A stretch of 64,000 nt of DNA, from positions 61,400-125,399 of the forward strand of contig CAIQIQ010000038.1 in the NCBI GenBank assembly GCA_903871935.1, read 5' to 3'. The stretch's first letter is position 1, and every line of letters starts with the position of its first letter. A program made the translations under genes and the position numbers. Source of the stretch: an uncultured Phycisphaerales bacterium. Lineage in GTDB: Bacteria; Planctomycetota; Phycisphaerae; Tepidisphaerales; Tepidisphaeraceae. Shown one piece after another: positions 37,122 to 46,287 of this stretch. The notes beneath the pieces are model-generated. The model was not told the origin of the DNA, made no database searches, and was given only the letters and a program-made list of their open reading frames with translations.

Positions 37122-37745
37122 GTGGCCAAGAAAAAGACCAGGAAGAGCAGTTCTCCCACGAAGAAGGCGGCTTCGGCAAAACGCTCAAAACCTGCCAGGC
37201 CGGCAAAGCCCGCAAAGGCGATCAAGGCGGCCGCACCAACCCCGAAGACGCGCCCTGCCAAACCAGTGGCAAAGGCAAAGGCGCCGGCACGGAAGCCCCT
37301 GAAGCCAACGCCGGTGATTGAGTCCAAACCGGTCATCGCTCCCAAGCCCGGAGGCAAGAATCAGGCGGGGATCGGTGCAAGAGACCTGCAGGTCTTCCGC
37401 GACCTGCTCATGGCCAAGCGGCGCGAACTGCTTGGCGATGTGGATTCGATGGAAGATGAGGCACTGCGCAACTCCGGCGGGTCTAATCTGTCGAATCTGC
37501 CGCTGCACATGGCGGACATGGGCACCGATAACTACGAGCAGGAATTCACGCTCGGGCTCGTTGAGAAGGATCGCGTGCTGCTGCGTGAGATTCATGCTGC
37601 CTTGGCCAAGATTCAGGATGGAACTTTCGGCCTGTGCGAGGGAACCGGCAAGCCGATTACCAAGGTGCGCCTCGAAGCACAGCCGTGGACGCGGTACTCC
37701 ATCGAGTACGCCAAGAAGGTGGAACAGCGTCAGGTCCGGCGATAG
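37122..37745 (+). CDS. DksA/TraR-like protein with lysine/alanine/proline-rich N-terminus
   Basis: A 207-residue protein. Residues 1-80 are a basic Lys/Ala/Pro tail resembling histone H1 tails. The rest has the DksA layout: coiled-coil (FRDLLMAKRRELLGDVDSME), ADMGTDNYEQEFTLGL and IQDGTFGLCEGTGKPITKVR. The usual four zinc-finger cysteines are reduced to one: the positions read CEGTG and TRYSIEYAK. It may bind RNA polymerase as DksA does, or nucleic acid through the tail. The GTG start has GGAG 10 bases upstream. lspA follows closely. Confidence 0.85.
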   Translation: MAKKKTRKSSSPTKKAASAKRSKPARPAKPAKAIKAAAPTPKTRPAKPVAKAKAPARKPLKPTPVIESKPVIAPKPGGKNQAGIGARDLQVFRDLLMAKRRELLGDVDSMEDEALRNSGGSNLSNLPLHMADMGTDNYEQEFTLGLVEKDRVLLREIHAALAKIQDGTFGLCEGTGKPITKVRLEAQPWTRYSIEYAKKVEQRQVRR

Positions 37746-37775
37746 ACGCCGCCGTAGTTGGCGCGGGTTGTGCCT

Positions 37776-38360
37776 ATGAGCCTCGACCATGCTGCACCTG
37801 GACGCAAAGCCATTAGCGGCGCATTACGGCTGATCGTCACCGTCGTCATTGGTCTGGCCCTCGATCTGATCACCAAGCATCTGACGGTCGCCCACCTCAG
37901 CGGCCGTGAAATCGCGTTTATCCCCGACTGGCTCAGCTTCACCTATGTCGAGAATCGCGGCGCGGTCTTTGGCGCATGGCAGGGCCGCCAGTTGCTGTTC
38001 ATCTGTGTGTCGGCCGTCGCGATTGGATTTGTCGTGTACATGTACACCCGCCCGCCCCGCCGCTGGTGGTATGACATCACCCTGGGCATGTTGCTGGCCG
38101 GCATTCTGGGCAACCTGTACGATCGCGTGGTTTTCGGATACGTCCGCGACATGATCCACGCTCTGCCGGGATTCTACTGGGGCGGCTCCTGGCAGATCCC
38201 ATTGGTCAACTACCCGCCGGGCGACCGGGCGTACTTCCCGTGGGTATTCAATGTCGCCGATTCGCTCCTATGCGTCAGCATCACTATCCTACTGGTGACG
38301 GGCATGCTGACGCCCGATGCCAAGCCCGATGACGCCGCAACCGAGACAACTCGAACTTGA
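37776..38360 (+). CDS. lspA: Lipoprotein signal peptidase II
   Basis: A 194-residue membrane aspartyl protease. Motif blocks are present: VIGLALDLITKHLTVAH, FTYVENRGAVFGAWQGRQ, GNLYDRVVFGYVRDMIHALP with the first catalytic Asp, and FPWVFNVADSLLCVSI with the second. It cleaves signal peptides of the many lipoproteins, such as those at 4594 and 7843. The ATG at 37776 is preferred over a TTG at 37758. A short insert (GFYWGGSWQIPLVNYPPGDR) precedes the last block. The gene overlaps the following ribD start. Confidence 0.95.
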   Translation: MSLDHAAPGRKAISGALRLIVTVVIGLALDLITKHLTVAHLSGREIAFIPDWLSFTYVENRGAVFGAWQGRQLLFICVSAVAIGFVVYMYTRPPRRWWYDITLGMLLAGILGNLYDRVVFGYVRDMIHALPGFYWGGSWQIPLVNYPPGDRAYFPWVFNVADSLLCVSITILLVTGMLTPDAKPDDAATETTRT

Positions 38361-39441
38361 ACTGATGCGCGAGGCCCTTATCCTGGCGGCGCGCGGCCGG
38401 GGCTATGTTGAGCCCAATCCCATGGTCGGGTGCGTGATCTTGAAGGCCGGCCACGTCATTGGCCGAGGACATCACCAGAAGTTTGGCGAACTCCATGCCG
38501 AGCCCAACGCGATGGCTTCCTGTACGGAAGATCCTCGTGGTGCGACCGCCATCGTCACCCTCGAGCCCTGCTGCCATACGGATAAGAAGACGCCTCCGTG
38601 CGTACCGTCGCTGATCCGGGCGGGGATTGCCCGCGTTGTCATCGGGCATACGGACCCGAACCCGCAGGTGTCAGGCAACGGCATCGCCCAACTCCGCGCT
38701 GCGGGCATAGAGGTCATCAGCGATGTGATGAACGCCCAGTGCCGGCAACTCAACGCCCCCTTCTTCGCTCTGACCCAGTTCGCCCGGCCATATGTCACGC
38801 TCAAGTGGGCACAATCGGCCGATGGTCTGATGGGCGGCGCGGGAAACACTCCCCGCCAGATCAGCGGAAGCGAGAGCAACAGGTTCATGCATATGCTCCG
38901 CACGCGCTGCGATGCGATTGCCGTCTCGGCCGACACCGTCATCGCCGACGACCCAATGCTCACGCCACGGAGAGTGCCGATCATTCGTACACCACTGCGG
39001 GTCATTCTCGATGCGCACTTGCGCACGCCGCCGACGGCGAAGCTGATCCAATCGGCCGACGCGTCGCCGGTCCATATCTTCACCACCGTTGGCAATCCTC
39101 CGAATTGGCCCGGGGTGACATTCCATCAGACGCCAACCGCCGACGGCCATCTCGATCTGAGATCTGTGCTGCGGGAACTGGGGACAATGAAGATCACGCA
39201 TCTGCTGATCGAACCCGGCCCGCGACTAGCAAAGGCTTTCATGCAACAGAACCTCGCCGACCGCATCTGGGTAATCCGGTCACCGGTTCCGCTGCACGAA
39301 ACCAAAGCCCCGGCCGCCCCGGATGTGCCCTACCCCGCCGCTTTGTGTCGGGATCTTGGCATCGATACGCTGAGCGAGTATCTCAATCCCGGCAGCGAGG
39401 TCTTCTTCGCTAATGCTGCTTCGCCCGAATCACAGCTATAG
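38329..39441 (+). CDS. ribD: Bifunctional riboflavin biosynthesis deaminase/reductase
   Basis: A 370-residue protein. The deaminase half has the zinc motif HAEPNAMASC and the PCCH block LEPCCHTDKKTPPC, preceded by ARGRGYVEPNPMVGCVIL; the reductase half starts about residue 150 (FARPYVTLKWAQSADGLMGG) and has LLIEPGPRLAKAFMQ. It carries out the second and third steps of riboflavin synthesis. Starts at 38317 and 38329 both overlap lspA by about 30-44 bases; 38329 gives the more usual N-terminus. Confidence 0.95.
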   Translation: MTPQPRQLELELMREALILAARGRGYVEPNPMVGCVILKAGHVIGRGHHQKFGELHAEPNAMASCTEDPRGATAIVTLEPCCHTDKKTPPCVPSLIRAGIARVVIGHTDPNPQVSGNGIAQLRAAGIEVISDVMNAQCRQLNAPFFALTQFARPYVTLKWAQSADGLMGGAGNTPRQISGSESNRFMHMLRTRCDAIAVSADTVIADDPMLTPRRVPIIRTPLRVILDAHLRTPPTAKLIQSADASPVHIFTTVGNPPNWPGVTFHQTPTADGHLDLRSVLRELGTMKITHLLIEPGPRLAKAFMQQNLADRIWVIRSPVPLHETKAPAAPDVPYPAALCRDLGIDTLSEYLNPGSEVFFANAASPESQL

Positions 39442-39454
39442 CAGCACCTGCATC

Positions 39455-40561
39455 TCAATACCGCCCTTCGCGATCCAAGATCCCCATCGCTTGCGTGAAG
39501 TTGGCAAGCGAGGTTTGGTCGGGCAGTGAATGGTCGGAGTGGTAGATATAGCGGTAGCGGTTCTTGGTCATGAAGCAGACCTTGTCGGTCAGTTCATCGC
39601 GCATCTTCGGACCACCGGCCGCCAGGCTCTCAACGCTGATGTTGCCCATGAAGGCGATCTTGTCGCCGTACTGCCGCGCGAGGTCGCGGACATCCAGGCC
39701 CGCCCGCACTTCCATTGGCTGCAGGCAGTCGATGCCGGCTTCGATGAGCATGGGGATGGCCGCCCGGCAGTCGCCGTCGGTGTGATAGACGACAGGCAGA
39801 CCATAGTCGTGCACATGGCGGATGATGGTCTTGTGGTGCGGCATGAGAAGCTCGCGGTACATGGCGGGACTGAACAGAAGGCCGTTCTTGTAGGCAATGT
39901 CGCCGCCAATCCAGACGAAATCGGGGGCGAGACCAAGTTCGATGGCCAGGTCGAGGAGCCGGCAGATGTATTGCGCATGGGTGGCGAACATGTCGGTGAT
40001 CAGTTCCGGCTCGGTTGCCAGCCAGATCAGCAACATCTCATCGCCGATCTTTCCCAGGAAACCCTCCACGGGATCGGGCACCTGCAATGGGATACTTGTG
40101 GTCTGGCGCGTGGGACAGTTGCGGTAGGTGGTCTGCACTTTGGCGATGTCATCGGAGACGCATTCACTCCAGTAGTCACCGTAATAGCCGAAGGCGAAGC
40201 GGTTGGGGTCGAGGGTTAGCCGCTCGCGCAGGCGGGACCAGTCTGTAGCGCAGGTGATGCCGAAGCTTAGAGCATGCGGGACGCCGGTGTGTTTCCAGCA
40301 TCTGCTGGTGCCGCCGTCGCTGGTTTGCACGACCTGATAGTCCGGCCCATCCTCCAGGACGGCCGAGGGCAGGCGGAAGGAAGTATCCACCTTGAGCAGG
40401 TGGCGGATGTCCATGGCGAAATGGTCGTTGGCATGCACGCCGGCGGGCAGCCCTTCATGAGCCCAGCGGGCACGTGTCTCGATCCAGGGGGCCTCTGCCC
40501 GGCCGACCCGGTCAGGGATCTCGCCGCGAAGTAGACAGGCGATGCGCTGCTTGCTGGTCAT
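39455..40561 (-). CDS. Uroporphyrinogen decarboxylase-fold protein
   Basis: A 368-residue URO-D-superfamily protein beginning TSKQRIACLLRGEIPDRVGR. FVWIGGDIAYKNGLLFSPAM and CLQPMEVRAGLDVRDLARQY fit the family. At the zinc-ligand site it reads VYHTDGDCRAAIPML, so the H-x-C-G pair seen in the paralogues at 8319, 17450 and 48611 is replaced by H-T-D-G; this matches a subgroup with altered metal binding. It is preceded, on the same strand, by the second copy of the long non-coding element, 54 bp upstream. Confidence 0.85.
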   Translation of the reverse strand: MTSKQRIACLLRGEIPDRVGRAEAPWIETRARWAHEGLPAGVHANDHFAMDIRHLLKVDTSFRLPSAVLEDGPDYQVVQTSDGGTSRCWKHTGVPHALSFGITCATDWSRLRERLTLDPNRFAFGYYGDYWSECVSDDIAKVQTTYRNCPTRQTTSIPLQVPDPVEGFLGKIGDEMLLIWLATEPELITDMFATHAQYICRLLDLAIELGLAPDFVWIGGDIAYKNGLLFSPAMYRELLMPHHKTIIRHVHDYGLPVVYHTDGDCRAAIPMLIEAGIDCLQPMEVRAGLDVRDLARQYGDKIAFMGNISVESLAAGGPKMRDELTDKVCFMTKNRYRYIYHSDHSLPDQTSLANFTQAMGILDREGRY

Positions 40562-40615
40562 GGTGCAGACCTTGTATCGGCCGGCGGCGCAAGAGGCAAT
40601 GCGAAAGATGAAACG

Positions 40616-41161
40616 GATTGTGGATAAACGTACAGGTGCGCAAGTTCTCGCGGGGATACCCCCTTTGCGGCAAGTGCTGTGAGGAAAGATAGTTAGATTG
40701 ACATTGGGCGAGCAGGTGCGCAGGTTCGGGCAGCATAGTGATTACTGATTATTCCGTAACAAGAGCCATGCGGGCAGACCGGGGCGAGAAGTCAGAGGTC
40801 AGAAGTCGGGAGGATAGCGGATAGCGGAAACGAAGGTGCGCAGGTTGCGACGCGCATATCCGGGGCGTTGTGTGAGGTAGATTGCGTTGGGGCGACATTT
40901 GACCGACGGTGACATCGGCTAAGCGACTGTGGTCGCAGGGGTTAGGGGCGAAATGTCACTTCGTAAAGGATGGTGACAAAAGGTGACATTTCTGGGACAT
41001 CCGATGGGCGGGATGGACACCCACGGACTGCTGTCCGTGGGCGTTTGCATGCGCGGGTATTCACTTGCCAAAGAGCTGTGCGAGTACGCACTTTCATCCC
41101 AGCCTTCTCCCGGCAGGAGAAGGAGAGAGGGAAAAAACGCGCCCTCTATCTATATGGGGTC
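40616..41161 (-). other. Long conserved non-coding element, copy B (inverted)
   Basis: About 546 bp, the reverse complement of which matches 16703-17347 in order and over long identical runs (40946-40969, 40633-40662). It contains a perfect hairpin CCCACGGAC-TGCT-GTCCGTGGG (41020-41041), TGTCACC motifs, three TGCGCA(C/A)-type motifs on the minus strand, a TTATCCACA site (40619-40627 reversed) and a second hairpin CCTTCTCC/GGAGAAGG (41103-41123). It lacks the segment with 22-bp inverted repeats found in copy A. The URO-D-like gene starts 54 bp after its end. Confidence 0.85.
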
Positions 41162-41323
41162 GTTGGGAGGGGATTTGCTCGGAATTGGCTGAAAAAGCGG
41201 GGGTGGAAAAAATGTGCAGATTTTTTGGCGGCAAGACTTTGCCACCGTCCAGCATGACTACTTCGCCGGTGTATTTGTGGGAGGTGTCCTGTTTTGCGGC
41301 TGATCCAGCCTTCGTGGGTGGTC

Positions 41324-41938
41324 CTATGGCAGGGTCTTCGGAATCGTGGTTTTGTATCGCTCGGTCACTGTCACCATGGCGGATATATGGTCGAAGGGAA
41401 CGTGGCGATGGACCTTGGTGGCAAAGTAGATTGTGTCGCCTTGCATCTCTTCCGCCTTGACCCTCCCGGCTTGCTTCAATTCCAGGTATTCAGAGTACTG
41501 GGCGCGCATGACATGGGTCTTCAGGACGACCATAGAGCCGTTGACGGGTGTTCGCTGCTCCTCGCTTTCGAGGAGGTCCATGAACATTCTGGGCTCATTA
41601 CGCTGTTCCCAGCGGACGGTAAAACCGTATTGCTGACTCAGGCGCCACAACGCAGTTCTGCGGCTGAGTTTGACGGCGTCCAGCGTTATGGGCGTCTCCA
41701 GTGTTTTCGCGGGTTCGACGGCGATGCTGGCCGCCCCAAAGGCCTCGTTCATCACATAATTGAGCGGAATACGCTTCCACGACGTGTTTGTCGGCTCATC
41801 GAGCCAACTGGTCCAAGCCTTGGACTCGACCTTGAGGAAATCCGCCGGTGGCTCGGCCGGCTGAGTTCCCGGCTCAGCAGCGGCGACGCCGACGGTGGCA
41901 GCCAGGAATGCGATCACGAAGAGTCTTATCAGATTCAT
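41324..41938 (-). CDS. Secreted protein with a possible STN/secretin-N-like segment
   Basis: A 204-residue protein with a signal peptide (LIRLFVIAFLAATVGVAAAE, cleavage after AAA-E) and AAGGAG 6 bases before the ATG at 41938. The region PLNYVMNEAFGAASIAVEP...RRTALWRLSQQYGFTVRWEQ has the helix-strand pattern of secretin or TonB-receptor N-terminal domains, but no firm assignment is possible. It follows the XRE gene by 22 bp. Confidence 0.6.
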   Translation of the reverse strand: MNLIRLFVIAFLAATVGVAAAEPGTQPAEPPADFLKVESKAWTSWLDEPTNTSWKRIPLNYVMNEAFGAASIAVEPAKTLETPITLDAVKLSRRTALWRLSQQYGFTVRWEQRNEPRMFMDLLESEEQRTPVNGSMVVLKTHVMRAQYSEYLELKQAGRVKAEEMQGDTIYFATKVHRHVPFDHISAMVTVTERYKTTIPKTLP

Positions 41939-41960
41939 CGGTTCTCCTTCGGAAACCTTT

Positions 41961-42296
41961 TCACTCCCTGGCACCGGCAGCGTTAAGAACTCTGTCCAGC
42001 CGAAGGATTGTTTCGCGGCTGGGCTTCTGCTTGCCGCCCTCCACGCGGCAAACCGTCTCCAGGCGGACGCCGGCACGGCGCGCCAACTCCTTCTGCGTCA
42101 ATCCAGCACGAATGCGACGGGAGATGATCGATCGTGCAATTGATACGTTCAGAGTTTCCTTGGCCGGATAACCGCCCTGCTCGTCCACCACGGGATAGGC
42201 CGGAAGGACGCCTGCCTTCTCCATCAACTCCTCGAACGCCTCGCGCGTCAGCACGACCAGTTCCTTGTCATCGACCTTGATCGTTTGAATGGTCAT
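41961..42296 (-). CDS. XRE-type helix-turn-helix antitoxin
   Basis: A 111-residue protein; residues 1-50 resemble a Phd/prevent-host-death-like front (VDDKELVVLTREAFEELMEK), and the C-terminal part is a Cro/CI-type HTH: GLTQKELARRAGVRLETVCR and VEGGKQKPSRETILRLDRVL. It is the antitoxin partner of the RelE-like toxin 4 bp upstream. GAGGTGA precedes the ATG at 42296. It would bind DNA and autorepress. Confidence 0.85.
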   Translation of the reverse strand: MTIQTIKVDDKELVVLTREAFEELMEKAGVLPAYPVVDEQGGYPAKETLNVSIARSIISRRIRAGLTQKELARRAGVRLETVCRVEGGKQKPSRETILRLDRVLNAAGARE

Positions 42297-42300
42297 TGGC

Positions 42301-42555
42301 TCACCTCTCGTAGACATCTTTGCGGTTGTCGATCCCGACAATCCACACCACGGAACCCTCGGGCCTGAACACGATGCGGTAATCTCCCGTTCGGATTCTG
42401 AAATGGCCCTTCAGTTCCTTGCGCAGTGGCTTGGCCCCTGAGACATTTGGCCAGTTTCCCAGCCGCTCCACCACGTCATAACAGCGCAGGCGGATCGCCA
42501 TGGGTACGTCGGCCAGTCCGCGCTTCGCTTCCGCGGTAAACACCACCTTCGCCAT
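42301..42555 (-). CDS. RelE/ParE superfamily toxin
   Basis: An 84-residue protein with the RelE fold pattern: AKRGLADVPMAIRLRCYDVV, then GAKPLRKELKGHFRIRTGDY with the RxxxGDYR core, RIVFRPEGSVVWIVGI and DNRKDVYER at the end. It is an mRNA interferase acting at the ribosome in known members. Toxin-first order with an XRE antitoxin is the HigBA arrangement. Confidence 0.9.
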   Translation of the reverse strand: MAKVVFTAEAKRGLADVPMAIRLRCYDVVERLGNWPNVSGAKPLRKELKGHFRIRTGDYRIVFRPEGSVVWIVGIDNRKDVYER

Positions 42556-42722
42556 CCACGCAATACTATCAATCTAGTCAATCAAGTCAATCTCGACCGA
42601 AGCTTTGCATTCCGGCTCTGTCTTGCCAACGCTCGAGATCTCAACGTCGCTGCCGCAACGGATACAGAGTTGCCGGGCATGACTCTTCCGCAACACCACG
42701 CGTCCACATAGAGTGATTCTGC

Positions 42723-43298
42723 ATGGAGCGATCTCCAAAAGCAGATTTGCCGATTCCCCTCAACTACGCCACACCGCGCATCTTTTTTCGAGGTCGTTAT
42801 CAGTGCCGCAATTGGCTGCAGTTGGGCGGCTGCATCGGTCTTTTCGCATTTGCGGCCATGTTTGCTTTCGCAGCACTCCAGTGGCGATCGGTCATTAACT
42901 CGCTCTCAGCACTCGATGACATACCAATCCTGTCATTATTAGCGGTAGCCTGCGCTCTGCTGTCCCTGGCATTTCTGGCCGCCAGCGCATACGTGATCTG
43001 GACATACGTCGAAGGCAGGGAATGGAGTGTTCTGATAACCGAAGACGTTATTAGCCGCGCCGGCCGCCTGCGGGAGTGGCGGGAGATTGAGCGAGTATAC
43101 GCTGTACACTTCGCCAGCGGCGTAAACGTCGAATTCATTCTCCGCCATGCAAGCATCCCTCTGCCTCGCGCAGTGGAGTTGCACCCGCTGCTCTCGGCCG
43201 AGCAGTATTCCAACTTGGCCCGCATCCTCCAAGAGCACGTCGTGCCCCGCCATCCGCATCTCAAGGTAGATCCGCAAGCCATGCACAGCAGTTCGTGA
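42723..43298 (+). CDS. Small membrane protein with a PH-like cytoplasmic domain
   Basis: A 191-residue protein with two transmembrane helices (LQLGGCIGLFAFAAMFAFAA and LSLLAVACALLSLAFLAASA) followed by a soluble part (GREWSVLITEDVISRAGRLR, EWREIERVYAVHFASGVN) that looks like bacterial PH/DUF2244-type domains. Function unknown. It is divergent from the RelE/XRE pair and convergent with the GH2 gene. Confidence 0.6.
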   Translation: MERSPKADLPIPLNYATPRIFFRGRYQCRNWLQLGGCIGLFAFAAMFAFAALQWRSVINSLSALDDIPILSLLAVACALLSLAFLAASAYVIWTYVEGREWSVLITEDVISRAGRLREWREIERVYAVHFASGVNVEFILRHASIPLPRAVELHPLLSAEQYSNLARILQEHVVPRHPHLKVDPQAMHSSS

Positions 43299-43308
43299 AC
43301 TCGCGGGG

Positions 43309-46182
43309 TTAGCGCAGGAGCGTCTCGAGGTCGGCGGCGGGGCAGCGCGCGGCGATGCGACTGGGCTGACCCGCCAGCAGGTAGTCGATGGTCCGGGCCA
43401 GGACATAGCGGGACTCGGGCTTGTCGCTCAGGATGTCCAGGCTGCAGAGGACCAGGTGCAGGTCGCGATCGCTTAGGACGTCGCAGAAGAGCGCGCTACG
43501 CTGGAGATTCTTTTCCGTGCTGATCCAGGCGGTGAGGCCCAGGCCCCATACCACCGAGCCGTCGCGAAATGCAGCCGGCATTGACTCGGCATCTACCAGT
43601 GCACCGCCTGCGATCAGTTGATAAAGGCCCAGGTGCAGGCGGCCCTGGTGGGGAATCGGGGCGAACACCGGGTGGTCCTCAATGATGCCGCCGAACGCGC
43701 CGCCGCCGGCATTGAGGAAATAGTCGGACTGCTTCTTGATGGGCTTGAAGCCGCCGGTGCCGAGCAGGAGAACGGCCGCCTTGCCAGCGCGCAGCAACGG
43801 GGCATGCCGATCGCGTTTGAGCTCTCGGGTGATGAGCAGGCGCAGGTCCGCTGGCAGTGGCTGATCCAACTTCAGTTCGGCAGCGCCGGGAATCGGTCCG
43901 GCCTCGCTATATACGCCGGCCGACGGCGTTGATCGCGCTCGCGCAGCGCGGGGATATGCGTAGAACTCCCACGCGTTTTTCGTCACGCGCCCTGTACCCT
44001 GGAGCAGTTCGCACTCAAGGGTGAGGAATTGCGGAACATCCGACGCCGGCGCGGTGAGGCGGATGTCGCCCAGCGGCTTGATCTGGCCTAAGTCGCAGGA
44101 GATCGCGGGCAGTTCGCCATTCTGCAAGAGCTTTTGCCCATCGCAGAGTCGCCACGAGAGGCGAGCGTTCACGAGCGGTTGCTGGCCGAAGTGTGACAGG
44201 CTCAACCCCACAACCTTGGTCTGGTCGTCGTAGAAGGAACGTGAAGCGAGATCGACGCTGGTCAGAAGCACGGTGGGACCGGTGACATCGGTCAGGTCTT
44301 TGGTCAGGCCGGGCTTGGGTTCCCAGAGCTGGTTCAGGATGCCCTCATCCCAGCAGCCTTCGGGGGAATCGGGAAAATCGATGCCGAGCCAGAAGCTGTA
44401 GCCGGCATTGAAATCGGTGGTCCTGGCAGCTTCCAGGCATTGCTTCTGGGCGTCGCCGCGCATGGCCAATGAACTCTGATAGAGGCGGGGATAGACCGCT
44501 TCCAGGTTGTGGCTCTTCACGTAGTCCAGGGCCCGCTCGTAGGTAAGCGGACGAATGACGCCGTTGAGCCGCGGTATCAACGCGAAGTCCGGAAGCGTGC
44601 AAGTGTAGTTGCCATACTCGTGTTGCAGGTACGGCTTGGGCTCGAACTTCTCCCAGCCGCCGGCGGACACGATGTCGGTCCACTGTTGGGGGACGCCGCC
44701 ATCGGAGGTGTGGATCAGGCGCGTGGGGTCCAGCGCTTTGGCCTGATGATACGCTTGCTCGACAATTTTGAGGGCATCCTGGCGGGAGAATGGGGTCTGG
44801 AGAACGCCGTCGGTCGCCGGTTGGGATTGCGCGAGGGCCTGCGAGTCGGGGGCCTGGCGCTCGGGCAGTTGATTCAGAAACAGTTCATTACCGGTGCACC
44901 ACGCCCAGATCGAGGGATGGTTGCGGAACGCGGTCACTATGTTGGGCCATTCTTTGGTGAACAGGCCGTGCGCTTTGGGCCAGAATTTTACATAGGCCAT
45001 GCCGGCCTCCGCCTGGACCAGCAGGCCTACTTCATCGGCGGCGTCGAGATACTCATCGTGCGGGATGCAGGAGTGATGGCGGACGAAGTTGAAGCCCAGG
45101 CCGCGCATCACGCGCAGCCGCGCAAGATAGATATTCTTGTCCCAGGGCAGCATCCCGGAGACGGGATCGGTGGCATCATCGCCGTAGCCGGCAAGGAATA
45201 GCGGCTTACCGTTGAGCAATAGCTTTCGCCCATCGGCGACGATCTCGCGCATGCCAAAGCGCACCTGCCGTTCATCCACGAGGCGTTCATTCTGCCACAG
45301 CCGCACGGTTGCCACGTATAGGAATGGATCATCCGGACTCCAGAGGCGAAGCGGCGCCAGGGGAACGGGCAAATCCAGGGTCTGTTCTTTGGCATCGGCA
45401 ACCAGCAGCGGCCGCTGGTTTTCGCCGGCCGGCGGCGTCGGTTTGCCCGAGGCATCCCACGGCGTCACTTCCGCCGTCAGCGTCATGCCCTTTGGCCACA
45501 TGGCACCCGCCGCCTTGAGCGCAACGCGGAGCTGGACTTGTGATGCGGCGATGCGCGGCATGGCAAAGACATCCGCAATCGAGTCAACCGGTCGAGCCTC
45601 CAGATACACCGCGCCGCCAAATCCGCCCCAATTACCGAAATAATTGGCCATCCCCACCGTGTCGCGATCTTTGCGGGCGCGATTATCCACACCGATAACA
45701 AGCCGGTTGGTCTGGCCGAAACGCAGCGCTGCGGTGACGTCAAATTCGAACGGGCTGCTGAAACCTTCGTAGTCGCCGATGTGCGTGTCGTTCACGGTCA
45801 CATCGGCATAGCGATAGACGCGCCGGACGCACAAGAACACGCGCTGGTCCCGCCACGCCGCCGGCACATCGACCTCGCGCACGTAGAGGCAGCGCGCTGT
45901 GAGGTTGTGCCGCAAGTACGCCGATGGCGTGATGTCCGAACCGACCACCGACGAGGGGATGCTGCCGCCAGGCTGCCCATAGCCTTGTGTCTGCCATGCG
46001 CCAGGCACGGTGATCTTGCCCGGCGGCACGGTCACGGTTGAGAGTGATGCTTCGGCCACATCGGGATAGAAATCCCACGTGCCCGTGAGATCGAGTCGCG
46101 ACCGTGCTGATACGGAAGCACACAAAGCGAGTTGGGTGATCATAAACAACATCCGCCAGAGCTTGATAGATCGGGAATTCAT
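43309..46182 (-). CDS. Glycoside hydrolase family 2 protein (beta-galactosidase-like)
   Basis: A 957-residue secreted enzyme: signal peptide (LFMITQLALCASVSA), sugar-binding domain (LDLTGTWDFYP), immunoglobulin-like domain and TIM barrel. The acid/base Glu433 lies in WCTGNELFLNQL and the candidate nucleophile Glu521 in LQHEYGNYTC. FVRHHSCIPHDEYLDAADEV is the usual GH2 block. The start at 46182 has no strong ribosome site and 46212 is possible. It would release sugars in the periplasm; URO-D and DUF4142 genes lie nearby but are not obviously linked. Confidence 0.9.
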   Translation of the reverse strand: MNSRSIKLWRMLFMITQLALCASVSARSRLDLTGTWDFYPDVAEASLSTVTVPPGKITVPGAWQTQGYGQPGGSIPSSVVGSDITPSAYLRHNLTARCLYVREVDVPAAWRDQRVFLCVRRVYRYADVTVNDTHIGDYEGFSSPFEFDVTAALRFGQTNRLVIGVDNRARKDRDTVGMANYFGNWGGFGGAVYLEARPVDSIADVFAMPRIAASQVQLRVALKAAGAMWPKGMTLTAEVTPWDASGKPTPPAGENQRPLLVADAKEQTLDLPVPLAPLRLWSPDDPFLYVATVRLWQNERLVDERQVRFGMREIVADGRKLLLNGKPLFLAGYGDDATDPVSGMLPWDKNIYLARLRVMRGLGFNFVRHHSCIPHDEYLDAADEVGLLVQAEAGMAYVKFWPKAHGLFTKEWPNIVTAFRNHPSIWAWCTGNELFLNQLPERQAPDSQALAQSQPATDGVLQTPFSRQDALKIVEQAYHQAKALDPTRLIHTSDGGVPQQWTDIVSAGGWEKFEPKPYLQHEYGNYTCTLPDFALIPRLNGVIRPLTYERALDYVKSHNLEAVYPRLYQSSLAMRGDAQKQCLEAARTTDFNAGYSFWLGIDFPDSPEGCWDEGILNQLWEPKPGLTKDLTDVTGPTVLLTSVDLASRSFYDDQTKVVGLSLSHFGQQPLVNARLSWRLCDGQKLLQNGELPAISCDLGQIKPLGDIRLTAPASDVPQFLTLECELLQGTGRVTKNAWEFYAYPRAARARSTPSAGVYSEAGPIPGAAELKLDQPLPADLRLLITRELKRDRHAPLLRAGKAAVLLLGTGGFKPIKKQSDYFLNAGGGAFGGIIEDHPVFAPIPHQGRLHLGLYQLIAGGALVDAESMPAAFRDGSVVWGLGLTAWISTEKNLQRSALFCDVLSDRDLHLVLCSLDILSDKPESRYVLARTIDYLLAGQPSRIAARCPAADLETLLR

Positions 46183-46287
46183 GAGAGTGAGTGCAGTAGC
46201 GTAATCCCGCATCGTCCAGATTCCAGCTCGGAATCGCGCGACGAGGTCGGATGGCGGGTGCAACCACACCTGCTTAACATACCACCC

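Noticed and set aside
41225..41310. A minus-strand peptide reading HKYTGEVVMLDGGKVLPP after the secreted-protein gene
   Set aside because: It resembles the end of an SDR enzyme but has no start, no rest of gene, and lies next to the repeat element; probably chance or an unrecognisable remnant.
42590..42740. A short minus-strand frame with a CIRCGSD zinc-ribbon-like motif upstream of the RelE toxin
   Set aside because: It has no ATG, only TTG/GTG starts, no ribosome site, and only one clear CxxC pair; too weak to annotate.
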